From: a virus
DNA length: 45,648 nucleotides
IMG/VR virus record: IMGVR_UViG_3300036790_000324
Location: 1 to 45,648 of that record
Reading direction: 5' to 3' (one strand)
Part shown: positions 14,666 to 22,222 of the stretch, piece after piece
Layout: the number at the start of each line of letters is the position of its first letter
How positions within the stretch are numbered: the stretch's first letter is position 1
Made by a program: the position numbers and the translations under genes
The notes under the pieces: generated by a model
Seen by the model: the letters and a program-made list of their open reading frames with translations, nothing else
The model's database searches: none
Told to the model about the DNA's origin: nothing

Positions 14666-15136
14666 ATGTCAATCAATGAGGCGCAGGCTTTTCGAGGCCG
14701 GCCAAGATCCTCGCTCACAAAAGAGCAGAAAGCGGAAGCGCACGCCGCCATCTTCGGACTGCCGTCTGAAGCGCAGCGCGACGCCTTCCGATTGGAATCC
14801 ATGGGAAATAACAGAACGTCCCTCTCGTACGAAGAGGTCGAGAAAATGCGCGCCCTTGTGTCGGATCACGACGGCGCAAACAAGGCGACGCGCGAGTTTG
14901 ATCTGAACAACCCGCCGAAAGTGCCGCATGTGCATCGACCCTACCCAACCACGGTCTATAAGCACGCGACCGGCAAACACAAAATCGTGCAGAACGAATC
15001 GGAGCTGGCCGCCGCGCTCGAATCCGGTTACGAACGAAAGCCCGCTCCGCTGCCGCGCGATGAGCAGGACGAAGAGCCGAAGGCCGAGGTTGTGCTTGCG
15101 CCCGCCGCCACCGGACGCAGCAAGGCCAAAGGGTAG
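14666..15136 (+). CDS. Conserved phage protein between coat and gp4-like genes
   Basis: 156 residues. Starts immediately after the terminator T-run, leaving no room for a leader, so translation may depend on readthrough mRNA or a different start. Hydrophilic, with SLTKEQKAEAHAAIFGLPSEAQRDAF and a C-terminal segment (YPTTVYKHATGKHKIVQNESELAAALESGY) typical of small phage structural-cluster proteins. Function unknown. Confidence 0.6.
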   Translation: MSINEAQAFRGRPRSSLTKEQKAEAHAAIFGLPSEAQRDAFRLESMGNNRTSLSYEEVEKMRALVSDHDGANKATREFDLNNPPKVPHVHRPYPTTVYKHATGKHKIVQNESELAAALESGYERKPAPLPRDEQDEEPKAEVVLAPAATGRSKAKG

Positions 15137-15141
15137 GGCGC

Positions 15142-15921
15142 ATGACGAACACCTGGGGCGAGATACTGGCCGATGCGCTGCGCGAGATTGGCGTTTATAA
15201 CCCGAACGACGATCTCGAAGCCGACGACCTCACGCAAGGCGCGCGGCGCTTGCAACGCATCATCGACATGTGGACCGCCCGCAGGATCTTTGCCTACGGG
15301 ACCGTTTTTAACAAGTTCACCCTCACATCCGGCCACCAGCCCACGCTGTTGGGGCCGGGCCTCACGAGTCCGGACTTCGCCTATGACGTACGGCCCGTGA
15401 AACTAGAAAGCGCTGCCATCGTGCTCACCAACACCGGGACGCCGGTCGATGTGCCGATGAACATCCGTGACGCGATGTGGTGGGCCGATCAGACGACAAA
15501 AAAAATAACGTCGAGCGTTCCGACCGATTGCTATTACAAGACCGGCTGGCCGAACGGCGCACTCTTCATCTGGCCGGTCCCGTCCTTCGCTTACGACATC
15601 CGCCTTCAAACCTGGATTCTGCTAACGCAAGTGCCCCTGACCGACGCGGGCGCAGTCGATGTGAGCGCGACGTTCTCGGCACCCCCCGGTTATGAGCTGG
15701 CGACGATGCTCACGCTCGCCGAGCATTCCGTTACCCCGTACGGCCGCCCCATGCCGATGGACCTCAAGGAGCGCGCGGCAGAGGCGCGCAGCGTGGTTTA
15801 CGCGAATAATGCCAAGTCCCCGCGCATCGCATCCGCCGACTACGGCGCGCAGGGCCATCCCGCAAACGCCACGACGCGCGGCGACTTTAACTGGTTGGAC
15901 GGCCTACCCTCCGCCGAGTAA
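15142..15921 (+). CDS. Head-to-tail adaptor, P22 gp4-like
   Basis: 259 residues. The N-terminal helical part (WGEILADALREIGVYNPNDDLEADDLTQGARRLQRIIDMWTA) is the typical start of gp4-like tail accessory proteins. The C-terminus has APPGYELATMLTLAEHSVTPYGRPM and an end rich in Asn/Asp. It docks under the portal. Position before the gp10-like gene fits. Confidence 0.8.
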   Translation: MTNTWGEILADALREIGVYNPNDDLEADDLTQGARRLQRIIDMWTARRIFAYGTVFNKFTLTSGHQPTLLGPGLTSPDFAYDVRPVKLESAAIVLTNTGTPVDVPMNIRDAMWWADQTTKKITSSVPTDCYYKTGWPNGALFIWPVPSFAYDIRLQTWILLTQVPLTDAGAVDVSATFSAPPGYELATMLTLAEHSVTPYGRPMPMDLKERAAEARSVVYANNAKSPRIASADYGAQGHPANATTRGDFNWLDGLPSAE

Positions 15922-15924
15922 TCC

Positions 15925-17199
15925 ATGGCACCTTTCAATGAACTGATTGGCGGCTCCTATCGCGGCGTTTCGTCGCAGTCCGATGACGAGCAGACCATCA
16001 ATTTCTACGTCGAGACTGTGGGCTCGCCGACCGGACGAACCAAAAGCTCGCGGGTTTTACTTTCGGCGCCGGGAAAAAAGCTCTGGCTTGCGACCGGCGG
16101 CGCGTACGTGCAGGCGGAAGCCGAGATCAACGGGCGCGCGTTTGCGATCGCATCCGGCGTGCTCTATGAAGTCTTCGCCGGTCAGACGTTGGTTTCGCGC
16201 GGCGCGGTCGGGCCGGCGGCGGCCTATCGGACGGAAATCACACCGTCTCAATCGCAGCTCTTAATCACGTGCGCCGGTAACGGCTGGTGCTTCGATCTCA
16301 CGTCGAACACCCTCACGTTTATTACGACCTTCCCCGCCGGCGGCCAGTGTCCCTGCTTCATTGACGGCTACCACATCGTGCAACAGCCGAACTCGCAGAA
16401 TTTCTCTATCTCGGGTTTGTTCGATTGCCTGACGTGGAACCCGCTTGACTTCGGCAACGCGCCGGGGCAGGCCGGCAACCTGGTCGGCATGATCGCCGAG
16501 CAACGCCAGCTCTGGCTACTGTTCAACACGCACGGCGAAGTCTACGTCGATTCGGGCGATCCGAATTTTCCTTTCACGCGCTTAGAGAGCGCGTTTTGCG
16601 ATCAGGGGCTCGCCGGTCAATCGCTGGTCGCGAACGCCGACAACACGATTTTCTGGATCTCCGAAAACCGCGAAGGCGCGCGCATGGCCTGGCGCGCTTC
16701 CGGTTACACGCCGTCCCGCATCAGTGACCACGGCTTCGAAACGCAGATCGCGAAGTACCCGACCATTGCGAACGGCGTCTGCTACACGTACCAGGAAAAC
16801 GGGCACACGTTTTGGTGTGTGCATTTTCCGAGCGCAAACAGCGGCCGCGGCGCTACCTGGGTCTATGACGTATCAACCGGCCTCTGGGCCGAGCGGCGGC
16901 GTTGGAACGCGCGGCAGGGGGCTTGGTACGCGGATCGGGCGCGAACCCACATGCACGCTTTCGGCAAACATCTGGTGGGCGACTGGCAGACCGGGAATAT
17001 CTACGAGCAGTCGATGAACTACGCCGACGACGTGGGCGACGCGATCCGGCGAATCCGCATCACACCCGGTCTCGTGAACCAGGGCGGGCGCTACGTCTAT
17101 TACTCCGAGCTGCGCCTCTTGACGGAGGTCGGCGTCGGACTCACCGGCGCGCCTACACCGCAGACGCAATCGATTCTCTTGACCGAGGACGTGGGCTGA
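15925..17199 (+). CDS. DNA-stabilisation / tail hub protein, P22 gp10-like, main part
   Basis: 424 residues, beta-propeller-like. Typical motifs are NELIGGSYRGVSSQSDDEQTINFYVE at the start, CAGNGWCFDL, PGQAGNLVGMIAEQRQLWLLFNTHGEVYVDSG in the middle, and TWVYDVSTGLWAERR later. The protein ends at LLTEDVG with TGA 17197. The usual C-terminal ~60 residues of the family are instead in the next gene, which overlaps this one by one base. Confidence 0.82.
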   Translation: MAPFNELIGGSYRGVSSQSDDEQTINFYVETVGSPTGRTKSSRVLLSAPGKKLWLATGGAYVQAEAEINGRAFAIASGVLYEVFAGQTLVSRGAVGPAAAYRTEITPSQSQLLITCAGNGWCFDLTSNTLTFITTFPAGGQCPCFIDGYHIVQQPNSQNFSISGLFDCLTWNPLDFGNAPGQAGNLVGMIAEQRQLWLLFNTHGEVYVDSGDPNFPFTRLESAFCDQGLAGQSLVANADNTIFWISENREGARMAWRASGYTPSRISDHGFETQIAKYPTIANGVCYTYQENGHTFWCVHFPSANSGRGATWVYDVSTGLWAERRRWNARQGAWYADRARTHMHAFGKHLVGDWQTGNIYEQSMNYADDVGDAIRRIRITPGLVNQGGRYVYYSELRLLTEVGVGLTGAPTPQTQSILLTEDVG

Positions 17200-17747
17200 T
17201 GGCGACGTTTAACTACACGTTCAAAACCACGCCGAGCGACAACGCGCCGACCGCCTTCGGGCCGCCGTGGTACGCGATCCTGCTCTCGATCACGGGCGCG
17301 ACCGCGAACGCAAGCGGTACGGCGACGTTCACGGCGGTAGCGGGTACAACGGTTTTCGATCTCACCGCCGATGGCTCGGGCAACGTGAGCCAGGCGCTTT
17401 CGCCCGCCGTCGAGCTGATCCTCAATTCGCAGTTACAAATCGTTATCGACGCCGGCGAGGAAGGAATCGACACCACCACGGAGTTTTCCTCCGTGCCGGC
17501 GCTGCCCACGGGCAACGCGGGGGCGGGCACCGACCCAAAAATGATCCTACGCACTTCAAACGACGGCGGCAAAACGTTCAACGCGCCGCGCCAGCGATCG
17601 CTCGGCAAAATCGGCGAGTACCAGAAGTTGCTCAAGTGGCCGCAGCTCGGCCGCTCGAATAACCGCGTGCTGTGGGTCGAGTGCGCGGAGCCCGTCTTAG
17701 TCGCGATTGTCGAAGCGGATTTAGATGCTATGCCGGAGGGCCGCTAA
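17199..17747 (+). CDS. gp10-like C-terminal part fused to a new N-terminal domain
   Basis: 182 residues from ATG 17199 (TGATG overlap). The first ~110 residues (FNYTFKTTPSDNAPTAFGPPWYAI...) are beta-rich and unrecognised. The last ~70 residues (DPKMILRTSNDGGKTF, GKIGEYQKLLKWPQLGRSNNRVLWVE, PVLVAIVEADLD) match the usual C-terminus of gp10-like tail proteins. So the hub protein appears split, with an inserted domain. The two products may act as subunits of one assembly. Confidence 0.65.
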   Translation: MATFNYTFKTTPSDNAPTAFGPPWYAILLSITGATANASGTATFTAVAGTTVFDLTADGSGNVSQALSPAVELILNSQLQIVIDAGEEGIDTTTEFSSVPALPTGNAGAGTDPKMILRTSNDGGKTFNAPRQRSLGKIGEYQKLLKWPQLGRSNNRVLWVECAEPVLVAIVEADLDAMPEGR

Positions 17748-19073
17748 GTGCCACTGACGCCCGACCCGACCACTTACAACCAGCAAGCGCCCACGCGCGA
17801 TGGGATGTTCGACAAAGACGGGCGCTTCACGAAAGCCTGGCTGATGTGGTTTCACCAGCAGCTCATGGCGTCGAACCTGCTCGAAAACATCGCGGACGGC
17901 GTAACCGATGGGACGCTCGCGTCGGCCTTCGATGAGCGGAACCCGGTCGATATCGTCGCTGCGATTCAAGACGCTCTGCTTCAGGCGCAGTCCGACCCGA
18001 CGCGCAATGTTACTCAGGAAATTGAAGACGCGCTCAAGCGCGCCGAACCGCTCACGCCGCGCGATTTTACGCCGGATGCTCAGCCGGAATCGACGCCACG
18101 GCCGGAAGTGACGCGCGGCGATCTCGAAGACATGCAGGCTCAGCTCGCCTATAGCGATCTCGCGGACCCGCGCAGCTTCACTTACGACGGCGACGGTAAT
18201 CCGATCTCTTCGACGGGCGGCGCGCTCGATGTCAATCTCAAGTCTTCGTCGATCACGCTCCCGGTAAGCGGCACGATCTCGATCAGCGGCACCGTTCCGG
18301 TAACGGAAGCCTCGCTCGATGCGACTATCGCCTCGAACGGCACGGCGGTCCCTGCGAAGACTCAGCAAGTCGGCGGCTCGGACGGCACCGATATTCGGAC
18401 GTTTGCAACCGACACGGGCGGCCGGCAACAGGTGGTGCTCTACGATTCGTCGGGCAATCCGGTGACGAGCGCCAACGCGCTCCCGGTTTACGTACCGCTC
18501 TCGCATTTCCCGATCACGGTCACAGATCTCGCGCTCGATAACACGATCACGACTCCCGGTTCAGCGGTTCCCGTGAGTGCCTTGCAAATCGGCGGCTCGG
18601 ACGGCACCGACCTGCGGGCGGTCGCTACAGACGCAAGCGGGAAGTTGCTCTCGCGCGGTTACGCGCTCGCCTCGGGAGACGTGGTAGTTCCGGTTCAGAT
18701 CTCGACCAAGATCAAAGCGAGCGGCGCGTTCGGCACAAGCACCACGGCGGTTACGCTCGTCACCGCGCCGAGCGGCCAGCACTACTACCTAACCGGGATC
18801 AAGTTCGATGTCGATCCTTCGGTCTTTTTTGCCACGGCCTTTCTCGTTACGGTAAACGACTCGACCGATGGCGTGCTCGCGCAATGGGTGGTGTGGCCAC
18901 CGTCGAGCGCTCCGAGCGCACCGACGACGCCGCTCATTCTGACGTACAATTCGCCCCCTGGATTCTTCTATAAGCCATCCGCCGCCGCCACCACGCTCAG
19001 TTGCCGCGTCAACAACGCGCTCTCTGGGAACTACCTCTACATCACCGTTGACTACGGCCTGACCTCGCTCTAA
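17748..19073 (+). CDS. Putative tail fibre or virion protein
   Basis: 441 residues from GTG 17748, directly after the previous stop. The N-terminus has a motif seen in phage fibre starts (RDGMFDKDGRFTKAWLMWFHQ). After a helical linker it is beta-rich, with two related units (QVGGSDGTDIRTFATDTGG near 205 and QIGGSDGTDLRAVATDASG near 283). The C-terminal 110 residues look like a compact beta domain. Function as fibre or decoration is inferred. Confidence 0.6.
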   Translation: MPLTPDPTTYNQQAPTRDGMFDKDGRFTKAWLMWFHQQLMASNLLENIADGVTDGTLASAFDERNPVDIVAAIQDALLQAQSDPTRNVTQEIEDALKRAEPLTPRDFTPDAQPESTPRPEVTRGDLEDMQAQLAYSDLADPRSFTYDGDGNPISSTGGALDVNLKSSSITLPVSGTISISGTVPVTEASLDATIASNGTAVPAKTQQVGGSDGTDIRTFATDTGGRQQVVLYDSSGNPVTSANALPVYVPLSHFPITVTDLALDNTITTPGSAVPVSALQIGGSDGTDLRAVATDASGKLLSRGYALASGDVVVPVQISTKIKASGAFGTSTTAVTLVTAPSGQHYYLTGIKFDVDPSVFFATAFLVTVNDSTDGVLAQWVVWPPSSAPSAPTTPLILTYNSPPGFFYKPSAAATTLSCRVNNALSGNYLYITVDYGLTSL

Positions 19074-19104
19074 AGCCACTTACTTCTTTCCAAGGATTTT
19101 TTCG

Positions 19105-19440
19105 ATGACCACCAACAAACGGCTGGTCGAGGGCTCGCAGCTCACGACTAGCGTAGCGACGTATTACACCGCTCCGGCCAAAACGACGACGCTCATAAAA
19201 AAAGTAACTGCCACCAACACCTCGGGCGGCGCGGTCTCTCTCACGCTGTATCTCGTTCCCTCGGCCGGCTCTTCGGGCGACGCTTCAACCATCACCGATG
19301 CGAAGGCCATCGGCGCGGGCGCGACTTACGAAGCCTACGAAGCCGAGAACCAGGTGCTCATGCCGGGCGACTCGATTCAGGCGCTTGCCGACGCGAACAC
19401 CTCCGTAACGCTGATGGTCTCGGGTATCGAAATCGTCTGA
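19105..19440 (+). CDS. Small beta-rich phage structural protein
   Basis: 111 residues. The pattern YYTAPAKTTTLIKKVTATNTSGGAVSLTLYLVPSAGSSGD...GATYEAYEAENQVLMPGDSIQALADANTSVTLMVSGIEI is one I recall as a small conserved tail/virion protein in many phages. Beta-sandwich by appearance. Likely a virion component. Confidence 0.65.
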   Translation: MTTNKRLVEGSQLTTSVATYYTAPAKTTTLIKKVTATNTSGGAVSLTLYLVPSAGSSGDASTITDAKAIGAGATYEAYEAENQVLMPGDSIQALADANTSVTLMVSGIEIV

Positions 19441-19451
19441 GGCTGGAGCCC

Positions 19452-19910
19452 ATGACGTTCGAGTACACGACGGACGAGGCGCTTATCCGCTCGATTGTCA
19501 CGCATCCGAAGATTTGGCCGCATGTCGCCGACGACTTCACGGCAGCGCGGGAATACTGGCAGCCAGGCTTTGCAGGCCCGACGCTGCTCTACCTCGTTCC
19601 GAAAGATGGCGCCGAAGTGCTCGGCGTGTGGCTGTTCGAAATTCGCGGCGCGTGTTGGGAAATACACACCAGCTTTTTGCCGGAAGCGTGGGGATCGCGC
19701 GCCCGCCAGGCCAGCGAAGAAATGCTCGCGTGGCTGTGGTCGCACACCGCCTGCCGGCGGCTGATCACGAACGTACCGACTTACAACCGGCGTGCGCTGC
19801 GCTTTGCCGAGCGCGCGGGGTTGACGCAGTTCGGCCTGAATGAGCGGGCCTATCTCAAAGACGGCACGCTTCACGACTTGATTCTTCTGGGCATCTCGAA
19901 GCCCGACTAA
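19452..19910 (+). CDS. GNAT-fold phage protein (DUF2824 / P22 gp14-like)
   Basis: 152 residues. GNAT-like elements are IRSIVTHPKIWPHVADDF at the start, LLYLVPKDGAEVLGVWLFEIRG, SFLPEAWGSRARQASEEMLAWLW and TNVPTYNRRALRFAERAGLTQFG. The last is the NxRAxxFxxxxGF signature. P22 gene 14 has an equivalent place in the head cluster. Catalytic acetylation is not certain; it may be structural. Confidence 0.75.
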   Translation: MTFEYTTDEALIRSIVTHPKIWPHVADDFTAAREYWQPGFAGPTLLYLVPKDGAEVLGVWLFEIRGACWEIHTSFLPEAWGSRARQASEEMLAWLWSHTACRRLITNVPTYNRRALRFAERAGLTQFGLNERAYLKDGTLHDLILLGISKPD

Positions 19911-19924
19911 AAGGATTTTCCAAA

Positions 19925-20740
19925 ATGCCACTTGCAGCAGTAGGAGCCGCGACAACCGGCGTGACTTCGATCCTCGGCGGATTGCTCGGCTCGAACGCGG
20001 CGCAGTCGGCCGCACAAACGCAGGCCGCCGCCTCGACCAGGGCCGCGCAGCTCGAAGCGAACACCGAAACCGACGCGCTCAATTTCGACAAGCAGGTTTA
20101 CTCGAACGCGCAGGGTTACTCCGCGCCCTACCAGGCGACTGGAACCGGCGCGTTACAGGCGCTTGCGACCGGCACGGCGGCGGGCGGTCAGTTCAATTCG
20201 ACGCCCACCTCCGCGCAAATCATGGCGCAGGACCCCGGCTATCAGTTCAACCTGCAACAGGGCCAGCAGGCGCTCGAACGAGCGGAAGCGGCCGGCGGCT
20301 CGGTCGGGTCCGGAGGCGCGGACAAAGCGGGCATACAGTATGCGACCAATTACGCGACCAATGCGTACGGCCAAGCCTACAACCAGTTCATGGGCACGCG
20401 CCAGGCGAACTACGGCAACCTGCTCAGCCTCGCGGGTCTCGGCGAATCGGCGAATAACACCGTGACGCAGGCCGGCACCGCGGCGGCGAATAATTACTCG
20501 TCTACCGCGCTCAGCGGCGCAGCGGCGCAAGGCAACGACATCACGAACGCGGCGGCGGCGACGGCGGCGGGAACGATCGGCTCGGCGAACGCCTGGGCCT
20601 CGGGCCTCGGCGGCGCGGCGAACGGCGTAACGAACGGGCTCGCGATACAAGCGCTCGCGCAGCAGGGGAACCAGTCGGGCTATAAGGGCGTGCCCGACTA
20701 CGTAGACACTTCAGACGGCTCAAGCGCCGGGAGTCACTAA
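19925..20740 (+). CDS. Ejection / DNA transfer protein, P22 gp7-like
   Basis: 271 residues, Ala/Gly/Gln-rich and low in charge. A hydrophobic N-terminus (GVTSILGGLLGS) precedes helices rich in Ala and Gln. A typical segment reads YSAPYQATGTGALQALATG, then DPGYQFNLQQGQQALERAEAAGGSVGSGG. This matches short ejection proteins of P22-like phages, delivered into the host periplasm with the DNA. Confidence 0.75.
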   Translation: MPLAAVGAATTGVTSILGGLLGSNAAQSAAQTQAAASTRAAQLEANTETDALNFDKQVYSNAQGYSAPYQATGTGALQALATGTAAGGQFNSTPTSAQIMAQDPGYQFNLQQGQQALERAEAAGGSVGSGGADKAGIQYATNYATNAYGQAYNQFMGTRQANYGNLLSLAGLGESANNTVTQAGTAAANNYSSTALSGAAAQGNDITNAAAATAAGTIGSANAWASGLGGAANGVTNGLAIQALAQQGNQSGYKGVPDYVDTSDGSSAGSH

Positions 20741-20743
20741 ACC

Positions 20744-22222
20744 ATGACCGATCCTTCCATCTCTCTCGACTACCGGCCGCCGCAGATCGACCAGCCGGCG
20801 CAGGTCTTCTCGCAGTACGCCAATTTGCGCAACCTGATGAACCAGGGCCAGCTACAGCAGCAGCAGATTGTAGCCGCTGGCCAGGAAAACCAGCAGCGCG
20901 CAATTGAGCTGAAGAACGAAGCCGACACCAACAAAGCCGTGCAGGCCAATATCGTGACCGATCCAACCACCGGGCGGATCTCGATCAACCACGACGGCGT
21001 TGTACAGGCGCTCGGGCAAGCGGGCAACGGCGTCGCGGCCATGCAGTACCAGAAGAACGCCGTCGCCTTTCAGACCGGCCTCAACACGCTGGCCGAATCG
21101 AACAATAAATTACAAACCGCGCATCGCGACAATCTCGCAAGCGTGGCCGCTTCGATTCTCGACGCGCCTCCGGAGGCGCGCGCTCTGCTCTATCCGATCG
21201 CGGTAAAGAGCGCAATCGCGAATCACCAAGTGAACCCCGGCGAACTGCCGGCGCAGTATGACCCGAGCTTCCTTCCTCAGCTCGAACAGCTACGCCGCAA
21301 CAGCGGGGCTCAGAGCAAACTCGATAGCGCCGCGAAGACTGCCGGCGGCCGGGTGGATCAAGGCCAGGCCGATCTCGCGAACGCGCAGCGCCTTCAGGGC
21401 GAGGCCGATTTCAAGAGCGCCGTTTCGAACGTGCTGGCGAATCCGCCGAAGGATGCCGCGAGCTATCAGGCGCAATTGAAGAAGTTCAGCCCGGCCGTAC
21501 AGGCTCGACTGCAACAGGTGGTTCCCGGTGCGAGCTATGACCCCGCAGCCTCGCCGGGCGTCCTACAGCGCGCCGGGCAATCGCCTGCTGAGCTGGCCAC
21601 GAGCACGCGCCTCGCGGCGACCGCTGACGAGCGTAGCCGGCATGACCGGGCGATGGAGAACACCGCCTCGACGCGGGCCGACCAGGGCCAGCAGCGCATC
21701 GACAACAAGACCGCGAACGGCGGTCTCACGCCGGGCCAGGCGACGAACGTAGCTTTCAAAAACGACGCGCAATATCAAGCGGCGCTCAAAGACGAAGCCG
21801 CGCAAGATGCGCTGAATAGCGGGCTGCAGAACGCCATCAAGCAGGGCGACTACTACGTAGACAACAAGGGCCAGCCGGTTCCCTGGTCGCGCGCCGTGCC
21901 GCAACTGAAGAACGAGGAGCCGGAAGATTATCAAACGCGCCTCGCGTCCGTAAAGCCGGGCTTCATCTCCGATATGCAGACGCGCCGGCAAGCGGCGATT
22001 AAAGCGGCGAACGCGGCGACGGTGCGCAAAAACGCGGCCATCGTCCAGAACGGCGGCACACCCACGGTCTCAAATGAACAGGCGGCAGCGGCACGCGGCG
22101 GCCAGCAGGCGAACGGGCCGCAACAGCAAGCGCCGCCGGTCGAGGGCACGATCGTTCGCAGTAACACCAATCCGAAGCAGCGGCTCATTCTGAGGGGCGG
22201 TAAATGGACGCCGCTCCCGTAA
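20744..22222 (+). CDS. Putative second ejection protein
   Basis: 492 residues, mostly helical, rich in Gln, Ala and Asn (LRNLMNQGQLQQQQIVAAGQENQQRA...). It contains many repeats of small polar helices and ends in a basic beta segment (GTIVRSNTNPKQRLILRGGKWTPLP). Position after the gp7-like gene and composition suggest an ejection protein comparable in role to P22 gp20/gp16. It overlaps the giant ORF by 19 bp. Confidence 0.6.
   Translation: MTDPSISLDYRPPQIDQPAQVFSQYANLRNLMNQGQLQQQQIVAAGQENQQRAIELKNEADTNKAVQANIVTDPTTGRISINHDGVVQALGQAGNGVAAMQYQKNAVAFQTGLNTLAESNNKLQTAHRDNLASVAASILDAPPEARALLYPIAVKSAIANHQVNPGELPAQYDPSFLPQLEQLRRNSGAQSKLDSAAKTAGGRVDQGQADLANAQRLQGEADFKSAVSNVLANPPKDAASYQAQLKKFSPAVQARLQQVVPGASYDPAASPGVLQRAGQSPAELATSTRLAATADERSRHDRAMENTASTRADQGQQRIDNKTANGGLTPGQATNVAFKNDAQYQAALKDEAAQDALNSGLQNAIKQGDYYVDNKGQPVPWSRAVPQLKNEEPEDYQTRLASVKPGFISDMQTRRQAAIKAANAATVRKNAAIVQNGGTPTVSNEQAAAARGGQQANGPQQQAPPVEGTIVRSNTNPKQRLILRGGKWTPLP

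Noticed and set aside
17721-18506. 261-codon antisense open frame over the fibre-like gene
   Set aside because: Arg-rich shadow without start signals or recognisable motifs.
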